From the NCBI GenBank assembly GCA_030052745.1, contig JANBVO010000021.1, forward strand, positions 124,001 through 188,000: 64,000 nucleotides of DNA, read 5' to 3'. The notes beneath the pieces are model-generated. The model had not been told where the DNA came from, searched no databases, and saw only the letters and a list, made by a program, of their open reading frames with translations. The stretch comes from Pleurostoma richardsiae. Its lineage: Eukaryota; Ascomycota; Sordariomycetes; Calosphaeriales; Pleurostomataceae. Made by a program: the position numbers and the translations under genes. Below, in pieces: positions 44,962-56,000 of this stretch; within the stretch, counting starts at the first letter, position 1; each line of letters begins with the position of its first letter.

Positions 44962-47900
44962 TGATCGCATGCGCCGCCAGCAAGACGGACACTCAAAAAA
45001 AACGAGAGAGAGACGGGGGAAAGGAAAGCGAAAACTACACCCTCCGACGAGAGAACTGTACAGTACGGATTCGTTCACATTTTTGCTCTTCCTGCAACGC
45101 TTTTTTTTGCCGAGATGGACGGGGGGGGACAGACAGGGCGGCGTTTCAGGGACGTGTACGTCAGCTACAAAGGAAAGCAGGGCGAGAGGAAACAGATCAT
45201 GGGAAAGACAATACCCCGTTCTTGTGTCTATGGGTCCTACTTAACGCTGTGATATAGCTTGACGTGTGCGATCTCTATGTTGGGTCATGGTGGTCGGGCG
45301 TCCAGCTACTCCGGCTGCCCTGGCATGCCGAATGCCATCCGCCTCAAAATAGCCTCGACTGTCTAGGGAGGCTAAGCAGTTGGCATTGAATCACGGCTCG
45401 TATAGACGCATCTCTCAAGTTCAAATCCGTCGCGACCACCGATCCCTCACCAAGCCCAACGATGTTGAGGCTCCGCATGGGACGCAGATCGGATAGCAAG
45501 TACTTGCAAAGCAAGAAACTCGGTAAGGACGGAGGGAGGTGTCACAGCAAGATAGGTTAAGAGATTGAGAGAGGAAGAGGGGAAAGAACTAAAGTGCAAT
45601 AAAAAAAGCGTGGCAGCATTGGGGTTCGAACAAAGGGACGCTGAGTGTCAAAAAAGAGAAGAAGCCTCGCCCACTGCGCCGGTCGAGTTCGCTCTTCAAG
45701 CTTCAGGCCCAGCCTGGGATCTCACAGCTTCCCAGCCACTGCGCGCCCTGCCTTTCAGCGTCTGCGGGTATTGTTTTGCGGCTTCACTTCCTCTTCCTCC
45801 CCAGTTGAACGGGCGAGTGCGGAAGGGAAGCCGTGTCTGAGCGTTTCACAGGATCAAGGCTGGACTTTTCGTTATAGGTTTTCAAATGGCTTATGCGGCT
45901 GTACCGCTGCAATGCCTACCTCCCCCAAGCTACCTCCCCGCTGTTGGAGCACTTACCTCGTGTTTAGGTCTATAAAGTGTTGTCGAAGTTTGGATGAGGT
46001 TGTGTCGTCCTCAGGCACCCGCACTGGCTATGCCACGAAGCACAGCGGACGGTCTCCAGCGAGAGTAGGCTGTATGGTGTAGTCTACTTTTGGTGATGAA
46101 TATCCATGTTGCCGGCAGCTGGAGGAAGAGCTGCAGGCACGCGCCGAGCATGCAACGATCGATCGCTGCCGTACGAAGCCGACGACTGGAAGCCTCGTCA
46201 TTCCGCAGTCATTCTCATCGGGCGGTTGGCATCGAGTCTGTCACTCGCTCACCTTACTGACGGCGAATCTATCACAATTCTGCAGTTTCCGGAGTATGTT
46301 CCGCCGCTGTGGGGGAGTGTGTGTGGGCAGTTGGTGTGAGATACGGATGATGTACCAGCTACAATATCAGGGCGGCCAACAGAATGGCTGGTCACAATGG
46401 AGACGCAATCAACCGATGCCCTCGATGTAAGGATTGCCATGTAGGTACCCTCCTCACCCGCGCCATCCGCTCAAGACAAAGTCTTCTCGCGAGGGGGTCG
46501 ATGAGATGGCGATGTCAGTCGCGGATGGAGCCACCCCTAGCAGGTTGCTTCAGGATGCCCGGGGTCCATCCTTCATCCAAATACTTAGGGATAGGGAGAC
46601 CGCACATCATTCAAGTCTTCCACGGGTGGGTGGGATCTTCCTCGGGAGGGTTCCTACCCAGTGGGGACACGAGAAGGGGGGATGAGAAGAGCGGGCTTCG
46701 ATCTCCTGAGCAGGCGGACGGGCCCAGAAAGCACCTTGTCTCAGCAGGGAGGCCGAGCAGGGAAATTCGGGAGCATCATCGACACCGTCAACTCCAGTCC
46801 TATCAACTGGGCCAGTTTACCTCGGTCTCGGGACTAGCCGTGGCGCTCGAAGAGGCTTATGTGGAGGCGGAAGACGCGGTAAGCTGGAGCGTGGCAATGA
46901 GGGCTAGGGAGAGCCAGTGACGGAGAGTCTTCCCACTAGAAAGCTTCCATCGATCCCGCGCTTACCTCCACTTCAGCAGACGGCCCGGAGATTGGCAGGA
47001 GAGTAATTGCTGTGGGCAGCCACTGGGCCCTATCACTGAGGGCGCCGGACATGAGCGAGGATGGTGCTAATGACGGTGACATCAGGAGCTTCTTCTGGAG
47101 AGCAGAGCGTCCGAATAGGGATCTCAGGATACGGAGAGACCACACGAGAGGATTGAGAGCGTCGAATGCCTCTGGCGACTGACCTTATCAGGTGAACAGC
47201 CTGTGACGCCTTGACCAGCTGAGACGCGGCCTTGTGGTTAGTTCTGTAAAAGTCCACTCTGTGAACGTATAGGAAGAGCAGGAGAGGTCCGGTCTGATAG
47301 AGAGGAAGGAGATCGCCGTCTCGAACACGGGCATCCTTCCTCTCCTGCAGCGGGAGTGATGATGCTGTTGGCCCAAGGCTTGGACTCGATGGTACAGCGC
47401 GCTAATCCCGCATAACCCTCTATTTTTGGTGTAAGAAAGTCGGACGCTCGTACTAACGACGCCACGGCCTGACGACGAAGCTGCGGCGTAGTAGCCTAGG
47501 AGCAGGGATGTGGTAGCACGTATAACGATAGGAGAACAGTTTTGATCCACAACACCGGTACCCATATGAGGAAGCGAGCGAAACGGCAGTGAGGAGCCAT
47601 GGGCGGTCACTGCGGCGTACCTATTCGAGAGACGGAGGAAAGGAGTCTCGTCTCTGTGATGGCTTCACACCATCCCGCCGTCACGTTACTGTGAGGGCTC
47701 CAAAGAAGCGGAACATCAATGCCGCTGCGGTTTCACTCGGCTGTCCAATGGGATCTAAAAGACCCCTGCTCACCTGAGCTCTACCCTGGCAGCGGCACGG
47801 ACGGCGGCTGCGATTGGGGAGAGATGACCAGGGGAGGCCAGACCAAGGCGGACTGAAGATAGGCGCGGGCCGCCAAAGGTGGCCGGAGCGGAGACGCGAG

Positions 47901-50900
47901 AAAGGATGTGAAGCCTTTCTTTCTTCCCAACAGACATTCCAGTGCGAGATGGAGGAAGCAAATTTTTGCAGGAGATGTGCTCCTGCAGCCCCGCCGCTCT
48001 CGTGCGGCGTCTGGCGACAGGCAGTGTGTATCCTGGAAGGGCCGCGACTCCAAGCTCAACGAACTCGGCGAGGCGAGGGCTGCCTCACCTGCCACGTCAC
48101 CAGCCTCACTTGCCCACAAGCCATTCGACGACAATACGATGCGACCTGTGGCGGAGTGCATATCTTCTGCTGCACTCGCCACACTGCGGTCTCCAGAGAG
48201 GAGACCCAAGTAATGCCGGACCTGCAGGAATGCCGCATGCAAGCGGGCGTGCGTTGTCTCTCATGATCTCGTAGATTGCGTGCAGGAAAGCGATCCAGTT
48301 CCCTTTTTGGGTGCAGATATGCGCATCCCAGGGCAGGATTATCCTGCTTGTTGAATGCGCTGCCAGCGCATAATAGTCGCCACGGCCCTGGAATGCGGCT
48401 TTCAGCTGAGTCGGGGGTCTCGCTTGCTTCGCGAATCGCGATGGCTTGCCACCCCTTGCACCTTGGAAATGTCCCGTAGCCTGCCAGCGTAGGACAAATA
48501 ACGGTGAGAGGGGTCGCTGCATCGGAAGTCTGTGCCGTGGTGTCTGTGCCGCGGTGCCGGCAAGGACCGTGATGATGGGTCAAATATTTGCCATGCCTGA
48601 CCTGGAGGATCGGTCCGGGGGGCAAAGACACGGCACATGAGCCACCGAAGCCTCTTGTTGCACGCTTCTCATCATGAGTGGCTTACTAGGGGCCTCGATG
48701 GTCCTGCTAAGAAGCCAAAGAAACTTTCGTGGTTCGCATTCGAGGATAGACAGGGTAACCGGTGTGTCGATTAGCGATCAAGAGCATACTTGCTTCCCCC
48801 GCTCCCGCGGTGATCGCGCGGCAGATATCTGAATGAACCTTGTATCCCTAATCTTTCCGATGCCAACAGCCAAATACAAGAGACAGTCATGTCATATCAT
48901 AATGTCAGCACGCCTGTTTTCATAGACACATCCTCACACAGCAGTCGTAAGGAGTCTTCCGTAAAGCCAGCCACACACCATGTCACCATGTGAGTGTGAA
49001 CGCTCATGCAGCAAACTGCATCCGGATCCGCATACGCGGATGGAGGGTGGGATACAAATTAGGTGCCCATACTTTGTCTCCGGCCTCTAAGTCGACATCA
49101 GGGAGTGCACCCATCTCCTCGAGCTCCGATGAGAGACGACTTGCGTCGCGAAGATGGCCATTTTTGCAAAGGTTGGTGTGCCATGCAACCCACTGTTCTA
49201 AGGAAGCGTTCCTCATCTTCCTCATCAGCAACGCGGGTAGGGAAAGACATGCATGGGGGCCGAAAGGCCCTTTCGGTGTAATTCAGGGGTGACATGTGCC
49301 AACGCTCGACTCTGATTGGCTCTTAATCATTGCTCAACAGCCAATGAGAAAATTCAGGAGCCCTGCTTCCTCCTCCTTCCGAGACTTGACCTTCTCAGTG
49401 GGCAGACGAGGGGAGGACGAGACTTGGGTGGATGGTTGGGTGGTTTACGGGGGCGGAGAGACGGGGGCATCGTCTTTTTTGTCTCTCGTCGACTCCGTTG
49501 AGAGGCCGAAGCTGCGGAAGAAGATCCGTTTTCGGGAGACTGACAGAGATCGTGATACGTGACGGAGATGCATTGTGCTCCCCCAAGTGTTCCATCGAAC
49601 CCCGCGGAAGCCCGGCTCAGACTTTGATCTCGAAGAAGCAAGTCGCTCGTGGCCGTTTCACATCATCGACCACTACGCAGATGAACTGAAGTCGAGGGTG
49701 GAGTCGTGCTTCGCGTGCTGCTCCCGAGCCGGACTCGCAACGGGCTCTCCCTAGGCCCGGCCTATCGCCAACCGGGCCACCCCCTCCCCCCTCTTCCCGC
49801 TCATCAACCGCTGACCCTGTCCTAGCGAGCCCTCGACTCTGGGCCAGTAGAAATGGCGCGATGCAGAAAGCTGTGCGGGTCTTGTTGGTTCAGGCTGTCC
49901 GTCCCAGTCGACTCTGTTGGAACGTGCGCTGAAAGCTGACGATATCCTGATGACTGGACTCGAAGGACTTACTCAAGTCCACACATTTGGAAAGGATTCG
50001 AGGTGCGTCAACACCTGGCTTGACGCTGTCAACTGGACGTCGCTAGTACGAGGCTTACCAGCCGCAGCTGCCCAGCTTTCAGCAGTATCGGTAAAGTCTC
50101 GCAGGTACCTGCCGGTTCTTCAAGTGCGTGCGGGCCAGCATGACACTTTTAGCGGCGTCTGCAAGCGCCTGCTTTGTGCGGGTGGGGTCTCCGATGGAAG
50201 AAATGCTTCTGGAGGATCGGCGTCATGGGTCGCACAGGTTTGCGGCAGGAGCAGCAGGAGTCTGCCTGTCGGCGAGCGCAGAGCGAGACATTGACTGAGA
50301 CATGCAGGAGAGACATGCATGTGCGACATTCGCGTGGGTGACTGGTCCTTTTTCCCAACCTCGAGGCTTTCTGGTGAGGAGCTGGGATCTCCCTCACAAA
50401 GCCTCTAGAAAAGAAAAATGGCAATGCTGTAATCGGTGGCGCCAGCCCCTTGGAGCGACAGACGGCATTGTGGCTCTCAATGTCTTGTCTCCACGAGGGC
50501 ACTCCGCACTGCGCGGTCTTCGCATTCGCATGGCAAAGCTGGAAGAGCGCCTCTCTCGGCTTGGCATCGATGTGGCCGCTTTCAAGCAAGGCAAGAGGCT
50601 GTTGCTTTGGAACCTAGGCCGCTCGCCTGTTTTGGCACGTCGCAGGATGCCGCCGCGGCTTGGCCGTGGAAAATGTCAGAAGTCTAAATAATTGTTGGAT
50701 GGCACTACTGGATGGTCCGTCTCTGCTTCTCGACCGACGGCGTCCCGGCAGCTCCCAGGACGGACGTTGAAAGTGGGACCGAGGTGAAGAGTAAGCCGGG
50801 AAGGCCCTTCCCACTGGTCGCCCCTATTCTCGTCCTCGCTTCGCTTCCAGGTAGCCTGGCAGCCTGCCGACCGACCTAGAGGTAGGCCGTCCGTTTCCAC

Positions 50901-53094
50901 TCTACTCTAGCAGTTCTAGGTACCTGGGTGAGGCAGTTCGTATGCGCTCCTCTGCTATATCGTCCCTGCCGATAAGAGGCCAAATATCGGACGGAGTCTG
51001 AGCCGAAGCGAAGCCCGTTCCGTTCAATCAGAGCACCTAAGCCGAACCGCGGGTACCCGCCGCGATGGGACTTGTACTGCGTTGATGTTTCTCTTTGCCC
51101 CCTCCAACCCCACTTCTGCCCTCCCGCCCGGTGTCACGCACGCCCTCGCTGGACTCTACCAAGTCTCTCCCTCCCACCATTCTGTGCATGTGGGAGGTTC
51201 ACCCACCTCCGCGCCTCTTCACCATGGAAGCAAAGTGGCTCTCTAGAGGCATCATTGTGCGCGGCACGCACTGCCGGACCTCACCCCTCCTTCTCCTGCA
51301 TATCTCCCTGGTTGCTTTTTCTCCCCGGCATCCGCTCGTAGTGCGGTGGGCATCGGCAATGCCCTTTTCAAGAGGTCCTGACGTCTGGGTTTCTTCCGTC
51401 TCTCGCCATCCAAATGCGGGCAAGGCGCCTCCTTGGGCTTCCAAGGGTTCGCTGCCCAATGGCATCGCCCAGGTACATGCCTTGCGCTCTCATAGGGCCT
51501 CGCGATATGCACATCCCAGGGTCTAAACTCGACGCGCATGGCGGCGCAGTCGCTGCGTGCTGCAAGATACAGCCAGACAGGCGAGGCGGGTTGCAGCTTG
51601 CAGCGTAGGCGACGTCCTCTCGATCGCTCTGCTCCTATACTACCGCTTCGGCGCCGCGCAAACCAACACAGGCATCCTCGCCTCGCGGATGGCCCTCCTC
51701 AGGCTCCACTGCAAAACGGCTCGCATACGGAGCAGGACGATCAGCTTGCGGCCCGTCCGTGTCTCTCTCCCGCTCTCGCGTGCACAGCTCTCTTCGATCC
51801 GCCTCTCCTGAGCCTCCGAGTGACTCAGTTGGTGGGACCCGCGGCCCTGATCTGCCACTACCTGCATCTCACCCTGCCAATCCAGGCACTCGCTCGGTGA
51901 TGTCTTTCCAGTCGCAAAGCACCTGACTTGTGGACATGATCCCACGCGGTCGCTTCAGGGCCGCCTACAGGGATCTTCAACGCCACACCTGCTCGAATAC
52001 CGGCAGCTTCGAGTGGCCCCTTGGTAAGTCTGCACCCATGCCTACGTACATTAGTACCCTGGGCCATGGGCCGTCGAATCTATAGAAGCCGTCAGGACGT
52101 ACCCTCCTTGTCTGTTTTACCCCAGCTTCGCCAACGCTCCCCCCATTGTGCCCTGATAGAGCCACACCGCTGCCGCCGCCGCCGACGTCGCCCACTAGGA
52201 TCTGTCGGGCGAGAAGGAAGAAGGCAAGATCTAAATAGGTGCTTGCACACCTACACTACACTACACTATATACCTGGTACTTACTTCCTTGCGCTTCCCT
52301 CGTGCCTCCTATCCGCCACGCCGTTGATATCTCATGCTTCTTCTCCCGTTTCTCCCCCCCTTTACCCTCGTCCTCGACTTTCTCGTCTGCCTTCACCTCA
52401 ACCTCCGGACACCGAGCACCGTCGTCACTCGCTACGACCAGTAAGGCAGGAAGCACATAATCCCTCATCATCACGCCTGCTCGTTAAACGCCAACTTCCC
52501 TCCCGAACCGCCGCTGTCCTACTGCCCATCATCCTTGTAAGCTTACATACGCCAGCTGCGGATGATTAGGACCCCTCCATCAACAGTTGACAGGTTTTAT
52601 CGGGACCACTCCTACTCCTCTCCACCGTCTCGATTATAAGCCGCCTTTCTGCCTTTCTCCCTCTGCGGTGGCCAGGGGACGTCCCTTTATTTCACCGCAT
52701 AATGTCTTCTGTTTTCACTTGAATATCCATATACTCCCTGGTGGTTTTTCTGCTTCTTTTTCTTTTTATCGTGACGGCCTCCTGCAGTCCTCGACGCCGA
52801 ATGCTGGGGAAGCATAGTCATTCCATGACTTAGTCACCATTCTTGGAATAATACGGATTCCCGGGAATCCGGAGAGGAGGTTGCACACAAGGTCGAAGGA
52901 CTACCGTGGCGGGTCAGCACCTAATTGAAGACACTGGAAACCAACATCAGGAGGTTGTTCCCATTCATTATTTCCCTCATCCAAGCCCCGTTGCTGACCA
53001 CCATCAGTAGCAAGGATTGGCTTCGTTCTAAGTCTCGCATGAAAAACCATGGGACGTTCATATACCCCTCTCATTTACACAGCGTTGGATTAAT
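44962..53094. other. Eight-kilobase gap without a recognised gene
   Basis: From the end of THO1 to the methyltransferase-like gene no ORF on either strand shows family features, and the many 60-180-codon ORFs overlap each other as random frames do in GC-rich DNA. Contents noted: a Pol III A/B-box-like pair with a T7 run (minus, about 45600-45700); a short protein-like frame at about 46342-46440 plus (ATISGRPTEWLVTMETQSTD); a TACCTGGGT/AGGTACCT motif near 50915; a strongly pyrimidine-rich plus strand at 52240-52760, likely the promoter and leader of the next gene. Confidence 0.5.
45600..45700 (-). other. Possible tRNA-like or SINE-like relic (A box, B box, T run)
   Basis: Minus-strand order: A-box-like CGGCGCAGTGGG, 50 nt later B-box-like TGTTCGAACCC, then a seven-T run about 20 nt further. 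The arms do not fold into a tRNA cloverleaf, and an internal T6 would stop Pol III, so at best it is a degenerate tRNA-derived sequence. Confidence 0.2.
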
Positions 53095-56000
53095 ATGGCG
53101 TCGACCCGCCCTGGGCCAAATGCCCGCGGGAGATCAGGTGACACCGCCGACTCCAAGCGCATGGGGGCATATATGGAGACGTCCTCGGAAGAGTTTCCGT
53201 CCTCCTTGAGCAGGAGGGCCCGGAAGGAGGCTGAGAACTCGCGCATGGCCGGTCATGCAGCGCCGCAAACAAAGGGCCCGAGCAGGATACCCCAGACTTC
53301 ATCGCTTCGGCGGCCGCCCATCCAGAGCCAGTCAGCGAGGCCACTTCTCACTCACCGAACACAGTCCGGGGCTTCGGCGGGGAGCTCTGGTTCTGGGAGG
53401 TCGGGCTCAAACCCTCCTACCTCATCTACTACATCATCATCCAGCAAGTCTGGGGGGTTGCCAAAACAACCGCGAAATGTCTTGCGGAGGAAGCAGTCAA
53501 ATATTTCCTCGGAACTCACCAATTCACGGAATGCCTCTCGCAGTGACTCCTACAGAACCAGCTCTTCGTCCTCCATTCCTAGATCCCGCACCTCCCTCGA
53601 GCCACCCGCAGCATTACACCTGGATCGCGGCCTCACAGAGAGCCCAGCGGAAATCCGAGTTGCGGAGAAGGTAGAGCTGCCGACGGTGACAGCTCAAACA
53701 GTCACGATATACCCAGAGTTAGACCGGTATCGCAATGTCAAGCTGCCGCCAGCCTCCAAAAGCCCGAATCCTGAGGTACTCCACCGGCTTGCAACCCATG
53801 ATCTTCCGCCACCGACGCCGTTGTTCTCAGGCACCAGCAGCCAGATTAGCGGGTTCAGTGGCAGCCCGTCCACGAGGTTCTCAGAATCACCCGGTCCCGG
53901 CCCATACAGCCGCGATACAACTCCCACGTCAACATCTTCGCAATCTCCGGGGCTTGTGGCGCCAGGCCGAATCCCTGCCTCTCGGGTAAGACAAGCCAGC
54001 CCAGCACAAACCAGACCTCCTGTCACCCGAAGAAGAGCCGGGAGTGTGCCGAATGATGTCGATGCTATAAGCGCTGATCCTCAAGGACTGGCCGCTGTGA
54101 GGGAGTCCTTGAATTCATCGTCATCAAACTCGACCGTCCGCGATGGTGAAAAAAGAGCCAAAAAGAAAAAGAAGAGGCTCTCCCCCCTTCCGCCTAGCCC
54201 GCCACCGCGGAAGTCGTCGCAAAAATTCAAGAAGAGCCGAGATGAAGAGTCATCACCATCCAAGTCAGCCCCTGTGGCTGGCCGACCGGTCATGAGCTCA
54301 TCCCCTGCACACGGCACACCTGCGAGCCAGACACCTCGTGCGACACCAGCTGTCACGACGTCACCCAGGCCTGGAGCCCCCATAAGGCCGAGTAGAGATG
54401 GTACGCCCGACTTACAGTCGCAATTGGGACTGCCGCTCCCTATCATCCACAGCAATCTGTCATCGGCGTCGCTGTCGGAAAGAAGGCAAAGCACTCCGTT
54501 GGTGGCAACAGGCTCTCTCCCACGATCTACCACCCCTTCCTCACAGGCCGACCGACGCCCGCATGCTTCGAGGCTCCCCGTCGGTCGAGAGCCTTCACCA
54601 GCAACCCGTCCGTCCATATCCGACGACAGACCGCTGGCCAAACAGGAACCAGGGAGAACCGTCCGCACCCCAAGTCCGAGCGTCTCGGGATTTAAGACCA
54701 GATTTCCTCTCTTCGGTCGACGCGCGAAAGCTGGACAGGAGGCACCACCCGCCGAAGGCAAGGATAAGCCGGCGCGGAAAGGACCTGCAGCTGGTACAGG
54801 CCACGAGGGTTACGGGCGGCTGGGTGCCGTACGGCGGCGTAGTAGCAGTGTGTCGAATACTACAACAGGACCTCCAGCGACTGTTGCGCTACAAGGAAGT
54901 CGTGCTGGTGGTCAGTCTCACGATCCATTTTTAATGGAGCGGATGAACCCGGTTGTCATCTCCGGTGGCGAAATCATCGAGAACCGCAACACCAGCTCGG
55001 AGTTGAGCCGAACGGACAGTGATCAAAGTCTTCTCCTCGGGCTACCGAAGAGCGCGTCGCAGAATAGCTCTCAGGTGTCATTGTCATCAGGAGAGGAAGC
55101 TCGGAATACTATCTGGCCCTCATCATTTCCTCGTGGGATGGCACACGTGCCATCCGTTGGACGGAGGCGACCTTCGGACAGCAGTGATTCTGAGGGACTT
55201 GCAATGAAGTCAACCTTGGCATACAGAAGATCTGTACAACGTTTACAGACTGCCGATCAAGCCTCCTTGCGACTTCCGAAGCCTATCATTGTACGCCCGG
55301 GTGGAGCATCACCCTCCATTAACAGCATCGATACAAGTGTCATGTCTGACGACTCTGTCTATGACCCTATGCCTGAGGCGAGTCGAGGACGGAAAGATGT
55401 TACCTCGGCTGCACCAAAGAAGCTGACGAAGAGAACACGGTCACCACGGAAATGGAACTTCTTTGGGCGATCGCAGAGTCAACCCGCGACGGCAAAGAAG
55501 GAGCAAGCAGCAGCGGCAGTAGCAGTAGCGGCAGCTCCAGCAGCAGCGACGGTTGCAGCGACTGTGAAAGTTGTACAGCACAAGCCGGTCGCTTTCTATA
55601 CTATGATGGACTCGTCTGAACAGGAAGACACAGACCTCCCAGACGTCGAAGATGTGCTTCGTGAAGCGCAGGTACTCAGATCTGCTTCTCCCGCAGCTCG
55701 GACTGCAGGTAGGGGTGAAGGAAGAAGGCCTCATGTCACTGAAGGTGAGCAAAGAGGCCAAGTGCAGGCCAGAGGAAAGGAAATATCGTCGGATCAGCCG
55801 CGATCGACCCTTCCAGCCATTCCGGCTCCAAATCGACCAGCTCGTGGCCCCCATTCTAGTCCTGTACGGCTTGGCTCGGCTGCTCCGATTACTGCAGCTC
55901 GCCCCAGCCGACTACCGCAAGTTGGCCGCATTCCGAAAGTTGTTAGCGCCCGACCGGAGCAGGCATCACCGAAGTCGTTCTCGCGGCCCTTCAACCGTGT

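Noticed and set aside
44119-45078. 319-codon minus-strand frame opposite THO1
   Set aside because: Leu/Arg/Gly-rich shadow of a GC-rich gene; no features.
47300-47480. Apparent tRNA-like A box and GTTCGA pair on the minus strand
   Set aside because: The two parts are about 130 nt apart, the T-arm does not pair and the B box lacks its GG; GTTCGA occurs often by chance in 64 kb.
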